Shown piece by piece: positions 16,262 to 24,349 of a stretch of 64,000 bases of DNA. A program made the position numbers and the translations under genes. Within the stretch, counting starts at the first letter, position 1, and every line of letters begins with the position of its first letter. This stretch comes from Paraburkholderia rhynchosiae (GTDB lineage: Bacteria > Pseudomonadota > Gammaproteobacteria > Burkholderiales > Burkholderiaceae). The DNA is taken from assembly GCF_002879865.1 (NCBI RefSeq), contig NZ_PNXY01000029.1, positions 1 to 64,000 on the forward strand, read 5' to 3'. Under the pieces are notes generated by a model. It was not told the DNA's origin. It was given only the letters and a program-made list of their open reading frames with translations, and did not search any database.

Positions 16262-17476
16262 CTAGTGGGTGGACTCCAGGTTCAATAGGTGACCCAGTAG
16301 ATTCTGCTTCGTCTTCAGGTACGACGCGTTCTCACTGTTCGGCGCCGTGATGAGGGGCACACGCTCAACAATGCGCAGCCCGAAGTCGTGGATACCCTGA
16401 TACTTCAATGGATTGTTCGTCATCAGTCTCATGGACGAGACGTCCAGGTCCTGGAGAATCTGCGCCCCGACAGAGTAATCCCGAGCATCCGGCTGGAGAC
16501 CCAAATCGAGGTTCGCTTGCACAGTATCGCGGCCGTTGTCTTGCAGGGCATAGGCGCGCAGCTTCTCCGTCAACCCGATACCGCGACCCTCGTGCCCCTT
16601 AAGATAGACCACCACGCCAGCACCTTCTGTGGCGATCCGCTCCATGGCGAGGTCAAGTTGCCCGCGACAATCGCATCGAATGGAGCCGAACACTTCACCG
16701 GTCAGACATTCCGAATGCACGCGAACCAGGGGCGCGTCGCTGGCTGCGATATCGCCCATGACGAGCGCCGCGTGCTCCATGCCGGTTATGCGTTCTTTAT
16801 ACCCGTGTACCGTGAAGGTCCCGTACCGGGTTGGAAGGCGCGCTGTCGATAGCCGCTCAACGCTTCGCTCGCGTTTGCGGCGATAGGTGATGAGGTCCTT
16901 GATTGTTACGATGGGAAGCGAGTGCTGCTTCGCGAACTCGATGAGTTGCGGTAACCGAGCCATCGAGCCGTCCTCATTGACCAGCTCTGCCAACAGTCCG
17001 CCGGGCGCCATTCCTGCCAAGCGCGTAAGGTCCACGCCAGCTTCAGTGTGTCCCGGACGGCGAAGAACACCGTCTTCAACCGCGCGAAGCGGAAAGATAT
17101 GCCCGGGCCGGTTGAAGTCGCCCGCGTCCGCTGCCGGGTCGACAAGAGCGCGAATGGTAATCGCGCGGTCAGCCGCTGAGATACCGGTCGTGGTTCCGAT
17201 TCGGTAATCGGTCGTGACCGTAAAGGCGGTGCTCATCGAGTCGCTGTTGGAAGTCACCATCAACGGCAAACACAGTTGCTCGAGACGCTCGGCCGGAAGG
17301 GCGACGCAAAGGACACCGCTGGTGTAACGGACCATGAACGCGATATCCTGCTCCGTCGCCGCTGCCGCGGCCATGATGAGGTCGCCTTCGTTCTCGCGGT
17401 CCTCATCGTCGACCACAACGACCATCCGCCCTTGGGCAATGGCCTCGAGTGCAGATTCGATGGAATCAGATGCCAT
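16262..17476 (-). CDS. ribBA: Bifunctional DHBP synthase / GTP cyclohydrolase II
   Basis: Both entry enzymes of riboflavin synthesis in one chain of 404 residues. The N-terminal RibB domain shows VVVVDDEDRENEGDLIMAA and RPGHTEAGVDLTRLAG. The C-terminal RibA domain shows VHSECLTGEVFGSIRCDCR (zinc cysteines) and GHEGRGIGL. The ATG at 17474-17476 follows CGGAGAACAAG; the frame opens 14 codons earlier without such a site. It is enclosed in a flavin-monooxygenase operon, so it likely raises FMN supply when the pathway is induced rather than serving general metabolism (inference). Confidence 0.93.
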   Translation of the reverse strand: MASDSIESALEAIAQGRMVVVVDDEDRENEGDLIMAAAAATEQDIAFMVRYTSGVLCVALPAERLEQLCLPLMVTSNSDSMSTAFTVTTDYRIGTTTGISAADRAITIRALVDPAADAGDFNRPGHIFPLRAVEDGVLRRPGHTEAGVDLTRLAGMAPGGLLAELVNEDGSMARLPQLIEFAKQHSLPIVTIKDLITYRRKRERSVERLSTARLPTRYGTFTVHGYKERITGMEHAALVMGDIAASDAPLVRVHSECLTGEVFGSIRCDCRGQLDLAMERIATEGAGVVVYLKGHEGRGIGLTEKLRAYALQDNGRDTVQANLDLGLQPDARDYSVGAQILQDLDVSSMRLMTNNPLKYQGIHDFGLRIVERVPLITAPNSENASYLKTKQNLLGHLLNLESTH

Positions 17477-17538
17477 CTTGTTCTCCGTGGGAAATTGCTC
17501 GTACGACCGGATAGCCATGCCTTTGCGTCCGCGTCAAA

Positions 17539-19017
17539 TCAACCGAGGACGAACGGGTTCCCTTCGCGAGGAACGGTGTTGATGAAGACGCTCTTGGTCT
17601 CAAGGAACTCGAAAATGGCGCGCAACCCGTTCTCGCGCCCGAGACCCGAAGACTTCACCCCACCGAACGGAGCCATGTAGCTCACGACTCGATAAGCGTT
17701 TACCCAGACAGTGCCAGCGTGGATGCGTTTCGGCAGCATCATCGCGCGCCGCAAGTTCGAGGTCCAAACGCCGGCAGCAAGCCCGTAGGGACTGTCGTTC
17801 GCGATGGCGACTGCTTCGTCTTCATCTTCGAACGGAATAACTGACAGAACTGGCCCAAACACCTCTTCGCGGGCTATTCGCATCTGGTTGTTCACGTTGG
17901 TGAAGATGGTCGGTTCAACGAAAAAGCCCTTTTCGCAGCCCGGCCGTTTCGAGCGTTCGCCGCCCAGAGCGCACACGGCACCTTCGGAGCGGGCGATTTC
18001 GATGTATTGAAGGACTTTGTCGAGTTGCGGAGGAGTCGAAACCGGGCCGACGTCGGTGTCCGGAGAGGAGGGGTCACCGAGGCGAGCCTTGCCCACGACC
18101 TCTACCAGCTTTTCCACGAACCTGTCGTGAATCGAGCGTTGAACGAGCAAGCGCGAACCTGCCATGCAGGTCTGGCCCGTGGCCGCAAAGATGCCTGAGA
18201 TTGCTCCGCGTGCTGCAGCGTCGAGGTCTGCGTCCTCGAAGACGATGTTCGCGGACTTTCCGCCCAGTTCCATCGACACCCGTTTGAAGTCCTTCGCTGC
18301 AGCCTCATTCACTTTCCGACCGCCCGCGTCGCTCCCAGTGAAGCCAATGCGCGCAACGAGGGGATGCTTGACCAACGGCTCCCCAACTTCCCGTCCGAAG
18401 CCGGTGATGACGTTGACGACGCCCGGCGGAATGCCCGCCTCGTCGCACAGACGGGCAAAGAAAATCGTCGACGCGCTTGAGAACTCGGACGGCTTCACCA
18501 CAACCGTGTTGCCGGCCGCAAGTGCCGGCGCAATCTTCCAGACGGCGAGCAGCAAAGGCGAATTCCACGGCGCGATGACACCCACAACACCGAGCGGCTC
18601 GTACTGCACGTAGTGGAACATGCCCGGTTTGTCGATGGGCGTAACTGCGCCTTCGACCTTGTCAGCAAGACCACCATAATAGTAAAACCATTGCGGGAGA
18701 TAATTCATCTGTCCGAGCATTTCAGCACGGAGCTTCCCGTTGTCGAGAACCTCGAGCTCTGCGAGCTTCTCTGCATTTGCTGCGATAGCGTCGCCCAGTG
18801 CGCGCAGAAGCGCGCCACGGTTCGTCGCGGTCATCGTCGACCACGGACCAGAGCGGAAGGCGTCATGAGCCGCTTTGACAGCAGCGTCGACGTCCTCAGC
18901 GCCTCCGCGAGGAATCTTCGCCCAGGTCTCCCCAGTGTATGGGTTCGAACTGTCGAACCACTGTCCAGATTGCGCCTCACAATCCTTGCCGCCGATGCGC
19001 ATATGGAACGTCTGCAT
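17539..19017 (-). CDS. NAD(P)-dependent aldehyde dehydrogenase
   Basis: A 492-residue ALDH-superfamily enzyme with all key parts: cofactor-binding APWNSPLLLAVWKIAPALAA, the general base in SMELGGKSANIVF and the nucleophile in FAATGQTCMAGSR. The start at 19017 sits behind a very strong GGAGGAGG site. It lies between the LLM monooxygenase (94 bp upstream) and ribBA (63 bp downstream). This suggests that it oxidises the aldehyde made by the monooxygenase, or by ring opening that follows it. Confidence 0.9.
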   Translation of the reverse strand: MQTFHMRIGGKDCEAQSGQWFDSSNPYTGETWAKIPRGGAEDVDAAVKAAHDAFRSGPWSTMTATNRGALLRALGDAIAANAEKLAELEVLDNGKLRAEMLGQMNYLPQWFYYYGGLADKVEGAVTPIDKPGMFHYVQYEPLGVVGVIAPWNSPLLLAVWKIAPALAAGNTVVVKPSEFSSASTIFFARLCDEAGIPPGVVNVITGFGREVGEPLVKHPLVARIGFTGSDAGGRKVNEAAAKDFKRVSMELGGKSANIVFEDADLDAAARGAISGIFAATGQTCMAGSRLLVQRSIHDRFVEKLVEVVGKARLGDPSSPDTDVGPVSTPPQLDKVLQYIEIARSEGAVCALGGERSKRPGCEKGFFVEPTIFTNVNNQMRIAREEVFGPVLSVIPFEDEDEAVAIANDSPYGLAAGVWTSNLRRAMMLPKRIHAGTVWVNAYRVVSYMAPFGGVKSSGLGRENGLRAIFEFLETKSVFINTVPREGNPFVLG

Positions 19018-19111
19018 GTAAACCTCCTCCAGTAGTATTTCAGCCGGGTGAATCAACCGGCTGACGTGATTCGCCGTACCGGTATGGACTGGTGCGCGGT
19101 CCATTGCCGGT

Positions 19112-20272
19112 TCAAGCGGCAGCTGACAGCGAGCGCGATGCGTACGGAGCACGCAGCCCGGCACGCTCGAGCAGCGGCATGACTTCAGCGTTCCACTGCG
19201 CAATGCCAGCCTTGTAGTCAAGCCAGCTTAAGCAGACGCCGTCCATGCCCGCGTCGGAAAGCATCGCGAGATGGTCGGCGATCATCTCCGGAGTTCCGAC
19301 CAGCGGGAATCCAGCCCAGCCGCCCTTGAAGTGATAACGGAAGTTGTCGGCCTGCTCGGGCGTCATGATGCCCGTCTGAATACCGAGTTCCTTGACAATG
19401 TTTTCGCAAGCCTCGTCGTCGCCGAACTCGGTCACATAGCGGTCTACGTACTTTTGCGCCTGGGCAAGGCTTTCTGCGACCGAGACGTAGGAATAGCACC
19501 AGACCTTCAGGTCGCGTCCGAATTCATTTCGCGCGAGATCTTTGTACTTGCGAATCTGTGCAGCCACGGCTTGCGGCTCGTGGGAGCCCAGAATGATGAA
19601 CGCTGAGTCACAGTGCTGTGCACAGTAGCGCATACCGCGTGGCGAGCCGCCAGCATTGATGAGGAACGGCTTGTTCAGTGGCTTGGGTTCCGAGAACGCC
19701 TGTTCAAGATTGAAGTTCTTGGTTTTGTAGTCGAAGTAGCCCTTCTCCGTCCAGGCCTTCTGGATGACTTCAATCCACTCGTCCGCGTAGTCGTAGCGGT
19801 CATCGTGGTCCATCATCTTGCCGCCGAACATGCGCATCTCGGGGCCGAACCAGCCGCAGATGATGTTCAGGCCAAAGCGGCCGTTACTGATGTGGTCGAT
19901 GGTCGCGGCCTGCTTTGCAGCCAGCAGCGGATGGACCGTAGGCACGTGTGAAGTCGTGATGCAGGCAATCTGGTCGGTGATAGCCGCGACGCCTGCTGCC
20001 CACGTGTACGTTTCGAAGCTGGTCCCGCCGAAGTTGCTCTCGCCGCCAAAGCCACGCCAGCGGCCGATGGGAATCATTGCTTCGAAACCAGCCTGGTCAG
20101 CGGCGCGAATGATTTCTGCGCTTCGCGGCCAGTTGTCCGCTTTGTGAACTTCAGGGGCAACGGAAATCGCCGTTCCGCCGTGCGCGTTGAGCGCAAAGAC
20201 ACCCAGCTTCATCTTGTTGGGCGAACTAACCATCGGGTTCTTCGAAACAAGCTTTTCCGCATCCGTCGTCAT
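19112..20272 (-). CDS. LLM-class flavin-dependent monooxygenase
   Basis: A 386-residue bacterial-luciferase-like TIM barrel. Recognisable blocks are MKLGVFALNAHGGTAISVAP, WRGFGGESNFGG, TSHVPTVHPLLAAKQAATID and ISNGRFGLNIICGWFGPEMR. It is nearest in appearance to the SfnG/RutA/pyridine-monooxygenase type of two-component enzymes that use FMNH2 from a separate reductase. The start at 20272 follows GGAGATAG. The reductase gene is directly upstream and ribBA is in the same cluster. Substrate not identifiable: RutA, sulfone and N-heterocycle monooxygenases are all in this family. Confidence 0.88.
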   Translation of the reverse strand: MTTDAEKLVSKNPMVSSPNKMKLGVFALNAHGGTAISVAPEVHKADNWPRSAEIIRAADQAGFEAMIPIGRWRGFGGESNFGGTSFETYTWAAGVAAITDQIACITTSHVPTVHPLLAAKQAATIDHISNGRFGLNIICGWFGPEMRMFGGKMMDHDDRYDYADEWIEVIQKAWTEKGYFDYKTKNFNLEQAFSEPKPLNKPFLINAGGSPRGMRYCAQHCDSAFIILGSHEPQAVAAQIRKYKDLARNEFGRDLKVWCYSYVSVAESLAQAQKYVDRYVTEFGDDEACENIVKELGIQTGIMTPEQADNFRYHFKGGWAGFPLVGTPEMIADHLAMLSDAGMDGVCLSWLDYKAGIAQWNAEVMPLLERAGLRAPYASRSLSAAA

Positions 20273-20408
20273 AACTATCTCCACTTTGATTTGAACTGCT
20301 CTTTGATAGGTCCGTGTGTGTTTGACCCTGCTACCATGCTGGCTCTCGCAATACCTGGATCGCGGGCGAAGTTGGGATGGTTGCGTTCGCCTGCTGTCTT
20401 GGGAGCCG

Positions 20409-21572
20409 TTACACGCCGTCCAGAGTCGCGTGGGCCTCGTACTGTTGACGCAAATGGTCTACGAGACGTTTCGCAGGAAGCGAGAGCCCCTCGTAGGACC
20501 TGACGCAAATCGCCAGCGTCCGGCTTGCCCACGGCTCATCAATGGCGACGATCTTGATTTTCAGAGCTCGGGCCATCGATTGCGCAACCCTCCGAGGCAG
20601 AATGCCGATGCCGTGACCGGCTTGTACCATCATGCAGAGCGCGTCATAGCTCTTGACCTGAGTGCGGCACCTCAGGCGCATCCCGGCTTCGACCGCCGCC
20701 CGGGAGAGCTGGTGGCTAATCTGGCTGCCAGGATGCATGTCGACATAGTCGTATTCGAGCGTCTCGACGAAGCGCACGGATGACCGCTCGGCAAGAGCAT
20801 GTTCGTAGGGCACTGCGAGCACGAGCTCGTCCTGACGATAGGGAAACACATCCACCGCGGCTTGTTGGGTCGACACCTTGCCGTCAATCATGATTCCCAC
20901 ATCCGCGACGCCGCTTGCGACAGAGTCGACCACGCTCGTGCTGATCTTCTCTTCGAGGTGGATGTCGATGAGCGGGTTTTTCAGGTTGAATGCCCGGAGG
21001 TCATCGGGGAGAAACTGGGTTATTGCGGAGATGTTTGCATCGAGCCGTACGTTTCCCGTCTGGAGCGGCTGACTCGCGCTGAGCTTGCCGTCCGTGTAGA
21101 TAAGCGGCGCAATGCCTTCCGCGACGCGAACAGCGACGACTTTGCCAATAACAATCGAGTGCGTACCGGCAGAGACGATTGAATCGACCTCGCAGAACAG
21201 GTTGCACTGAGCGTTCTCGAGGTAAGGCGAGTCCGTCACGGCGTCGTTGTACCACCGGCCAACTTTGAAGCGGTCGCTTCCAGTCAGCCTGCCGCTGAAG
21301 GCCGAGACCAGATCCTCGTGTTCGGTCGTTAGTACGTTGACGCAGAAATGCTTTCCTGACGTCAGGGGACTATGAATGCTCGCTGAGTGGTTAATACAGA
21401 CGAGAAGGGATGGCGGGTCCGTCGATACTGAATTGACAGCAGTTGCCGTCATCCCATGACGCGCACCGGATTTGTCCGCGGTGCTGATAATCGTGACCGT
21501 GGCTGCCAAGCGGCGCATAGCACGCTTGAACTCAGCGACGATGTCGCCAATGGGGGCTTGCAGTTCACTCAT
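20409..21572 (-). CDS. Flavin reductase fused to a LysR effector-binding domain
   Basis: One uninterrupted 387-residue frame with two parts. Residues 1 to about 170 are a flavin reductase (RutF/HpaC-like): MRRLAATVTIISTADKSGAR, HGMTATAVNSVSTDPPSLLV, FCVNVL, and the ending LIYTDGKLSASQPL. From about 172 (near nucleotide 21056) it becomes the periplasmic-binding-like C-terminal domain of a LysR regulator (GNVRLDANISAITQFLP through GHGIGILPRRVAQSM), with no helix-turn-helix. That domain aligns with the neighbouring LysR but is clearly a different copy. The start follows GGAG. Most likely origin is an in-frame deletion joining a reductase gene to a downstream lysR; a ligand-sensing reductase is possible. 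Confidence 0.88.
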   Translation of the reverse strand: MSELQAPIGDIVAEFKRAMRRLAATVTIISTADKSGARHGMTATAVNSVSTDPPSLLVCINHSASIHSPLTSGKHFCVNVLTTEHEDLVSAFSGRLTGSDRFKVGRWYNDAVTDSPYLENAQCNLFCEVDSIVSAGTHSIVIGKVVAVRVAEGIAPLIYTDGKLSASQPLQTGNVRLDANISAITQFLPDDLRAFNLKNPLIDIHLEEKISTSVVDSVASGVADVGIMIDGKVSTQQAAVDVFPYRQDELVLAVPYEHALAERSSVRFVETLEYDYVDMHPGSQISHQLSRAAVEAGMRLRCRTQVKSYDALCMMVQAGHGIGILPRRVAQSMARALKIKIVAIDEPWASRTLAICVRSYEGLSLPAKRLVDHLRQQYEAHATLDGV

Positions 21573-21741
21573 GTCTCACTCCAGGTCGCAGGCTTGGGGG
21601 CCGCTCTGTCGCCGGTACTTCGGAAGCCGAGGCTTCTCGAATTCCTCGTTGTTGAGACACATTGTGCAAACTGCATGGCAAAGGCGGAAGCGCTAAGAAT
21701 GGATAACCAGCTTTCATATTTCGCGAAAGCTTCGCTCGAGG

Positions 21742-22677
21742 TTAACCCCAGTTACCGCCCGAGAGCGAAGCCATGTTTTCGTTCGATCTGGCCTTCAAGT
21801 GGTCGAGCAGAAGGCGCGCGGGCCGTGGCAGCGCTGTGAAATCGCGTGCCCCGATGACCAATTTTCGACGGACCCAGCCGTCCGCGATTTCAATTTTGGT
21901 AATAGACATCGAGCGGGTATGCGGACGAACAGCGTCCTGCGGAAGCACGGCGATGCCGAGACCCGCCTCCACCATCAGGCACATCGCGTCGAAGCTTCTG
22001 ACCTGAATGTGAACCTTCAGACGTTTCCCCACCGCCTCCGTTTCGAGGCGCATGCGAGCGTACAGCGATGTATCTTTGGAAAGCGTGACGAAGTCATACT
22101 CCAACGCCTCGGAAAAATTGATTCGAGAGCGTGCGGTCAGCGGATGCCCATTGGGAACGACGAGAACGAGCTTGTCCCATCGATAGGTGATGGTTTGGAG
22201 CCCGAGTTCGGGCGTGCGGTCCGCAAAGATGCCGAAGTCGGCTCGGCCATCGAGGACTGCCATGACCACATCCGTACTGTTCTGCTCCTCCAGCTCAATT
22301 CGGATCCGCGGGTTTTGCGTCATAAACGCCGGAATGTCCCGGGGTAGGAACTGTGTGATAGCAGATGTGTTTGCCCACAGACTCACGACACCGTCGATGC
22401 CGGCTGCGTAGTCAGAGAGGTCGGCGGTGAGCTGGTCGACATTTTCGAGTATGCGTTGCGCGTGCCTATAGAGCGCTTCTCCTGCGGGCGTCGCCGTCAC
22501 TCCACGCGAGTGGCGGGCCAGCAGCGCCGTGCCGAGCGCGAGCTCCAGGTCGGAAATGCGCTTACTGGCAGCGCCGATTGCGAGGTTGCTGAAGTGAGCC
22601 GCCTTACTGATGCTTCCGGTCTTAACGACCAATGTGTACAGCGAGAGCGTCGTAAAATCGAGTCGGTTGGGATTCAT
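21742..22677 (-). CDS. LysR-family transcriptional regulator
   Basis: A 311-residue LTTR. The N-terminal winged HTH is DFTTLSLYTLVVKTGSISKA through AIGAASKRISDLELALG, and the C-terminal effector domain starts near GVVSLWANTSAITQFLP. It is the first gene of the minus-strand cluster and is transcribed in the same direction as the fused reductase, 169 bp upstream of it. It is the obvious candidate regulator of the monooxygenase operon. The start at 22677 is preferred over the GTG/ATG just upstream on homology. A co-directional rather than divergent LTTR is slightly unusual. Confidence 0.9.
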   Translation of the reverse strand: MNPNRLDFTTLSLYTLVVKTGSISKAAHFSNLAIGAASKRISDLELALGTALLARHSRGVTATPAGEALYRHAQRILENVDQLTADLSDYAAGIDGVVSLWANTSAITQFLPRDIPAFMTQNPRIRIELEEQNSTDVVMAVLDGRADFGIFADRTPELGLQTITYRWDKLVLVVPNGHPLTARSRINFSEALEYDFVTLSKDTSLYARMRLETEAVGKRLKVHIQVRSFDAMCLMVEAGLGIAVLPQDAVRPHTRSMSITKIEIADGWVRRKLVIGARDFTALPRPARLLLDHLKARSNENMASLSGGNWG

Positions 22678-22939
22678 GTGCACTTGCCACCGCTATAGAA
22701 AAAGAGTCAGTCCCACTACATCTCGAGGGTCAGCTGTTCCGACCGCACGCGTCCAAGGCATAGAGATGCGGTAAGTTGAGCTACCGCAGTCTTCAACGCC
22801 CCGTTTCACCGCTCGATCGGACCATCGAATCTTTAAATCAGTCGCTTAGACCAAGATGTGGCGCTGCTACCGCATCGCTGGGCACCCGCACCGCGACCTT
22901 GATTGACGGCAACTTGCGCCTAGGGATGCCTTTGCCGGG
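22678..22939. other. Upstream region of the LysR gene
   Basis: About 260 bases between the LysR start and the IS3 remnant. It should contain the lysR promoter. I see no coding sequence and no clear LTTR box. Confidence 0.4.
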
Positions 22940-23930
22940 CGCTTACAGAGGAAGAAACTGTTGGCGACGAAAGATTACTGCGCGGGCCATGCGGGGCTGA
23001 AAAGAGTTGCGGCCCGCCACAACGTAGACGTTTCGTCACTTCGCAAATGGATAGCGGCATATCGAGCGCATGGCGAGGAAGGTCTGCGCACAAGAACCAG
23101 CTGTGTCCGATATAGCGCTGAATTCAAGAGTGCAGTTGTGGAGCGGATGCGAAGGAAGGCCTTTCATTCCGTCAGGTCGCAGCGCTCTCGAACGTTCGCA
23201 ATTTCAATATCATTGCAGTGTGGGAGCAGCAGTATGATGACGGCAGTTTGGCCGCGGGACGTTCACGGCCTGCAACCTCTACCCTGAGACTGCCGAAACC
23301 ACCAACATCAAAAAAGAAGCCGGCTGCGGATGCAGACCGCCGCGAGGATCTGCTTGCGGAAGTGGAGCAGCTGCGCATGGAGAACGAATATCTAAAAAAG
23401 CTCGACGCCTTGGTTCAGGCGAAGACGAAAGCAGCGCGGTACAAAAAGCGCAAATCGTGCTTGAACTAAGGCAGCGTTAACCTCTCACAGCCATCCTTAA
23501 AGTGGCCGGCTTGGCCCGCAGCACTTTCTATTACCAGCAGAAGGTACTGCAGGCCGGGGACAAATATGTGAGCCTGAAAGAGCGTATCTGCGCGCTCTTT
23601 GAGCAGCACAAAGGCCGCTATGGATGCCGTCGAATCACGGCTGCCATTCGGAGCCAGGGTGACAGAATCAATCACAAGATCGCGCAAAGGAAATTGCCTC
23701 GATAACGCCACGATGGAGAGCTTCTTCGAACGCTCAAGTCTGAATTCTTCCATCTGAACAGGTTTCGCAACCTCGACGAGCTGCAAGCCGGCATCAAACA
23801 CTACATCCACTATTACAACCATGATCGAATCAAGCTAAGATTGCGAGGACTTAGTCCCGTCCAATACAGAAAGAAATATAAGCAGCACGAACGTCAACGT
23901 GTCCAACATTCCGGGGTCGGTTCATTTTTG
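22940..23930 (+). mobile_element. IS3-family (IS150-like) element, degraded
   Basis: OrfA pieces: TKDYCAGHAGLKRVAARHNV and VSSLRKWIAAYRAHGEEGL, then a frameshift near 23155, then WEQQYDDGSLAAGRSRPATS up to the leucine-zipper-like LLAEVEQLRMENEYLKKL, ending at 23469. OrfB starts at about 23502 (MAGLARSTFYYQQKVLQAG). After HKGRYGCRRITAAIRSQG it jumps, through a large deletion near 23680, to the C-terminal end (NATMESFFER and then HLNRFRNLDELQAGIKHYIH), with another frameshift near 23735. Catalytic DDE residues are mostly gone. Outer ends were not located precisely. Confidence 0.75.
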
Positions 23931-24062
23931 ATGGACAGGATGCCCCTATGCGGACCACAGACCTCAACGTTACTTTACCGGACCCGCACCTCTAAACACG
24001 TTCTTGGCTAGGTCAAGCCCATTGTCTTGATCTGCATGGCAGACGCCCCTTTCGGTTGACTG

Positions 24063-24300
24063 TTAATGACACCCGGCACTGGCACATCGACGCCGGTACC
24101 GGGGCGGGAACGTCCATTCCATTGCCGACGTAGATCTGCCCCGCTTCAACGTCGATGGAAACCTGGCAAAATGCAGGACTCCGCCGAAGTAAACAAGGAC
24201 ATCCCTGATGCGCAACGGCGCTGGGATTACGGAACTTCCAGCAATGCCTGCTTCCCTCGCCGTCGTCGGAGCGTCTAGAGCGGTCACGTAGATCATTGTG
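24063..24300 (-). pseudogene. Remnant of a LivG-type ABC ATPase, N-terminal end only
   Basis: The minus strand encodes APLRIRDVLVYFGGVLHFA and then, after a one-frame slip, VSIDVEAGQIYVGNGMD. This matches the beginning of the intact LivG at 58622-59515 (PLLRIRDVSVRFGGVVALD, then VSFDVEAGQICG). The Walker A motif and everything after it are missing. It lies just downstream of the acyl-CoA ligase and marks a lost second importer. Confidence 0.55.
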
Positions 24301-24349
24301 CGGGGCCCTGCTGCGCGGTAATTCTGGATCTTCAGCAGAACTTCCTTTT

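Noticed and set aside
19112..20272. Naming the LLM enzyme RutA, SfnG or a pyridine monooxygenase
   Set aside because: Blocks are shared with all of these. None of the other genes of the Rut, sulfone or pyridine pathways is here, so a specific name would be a guess.
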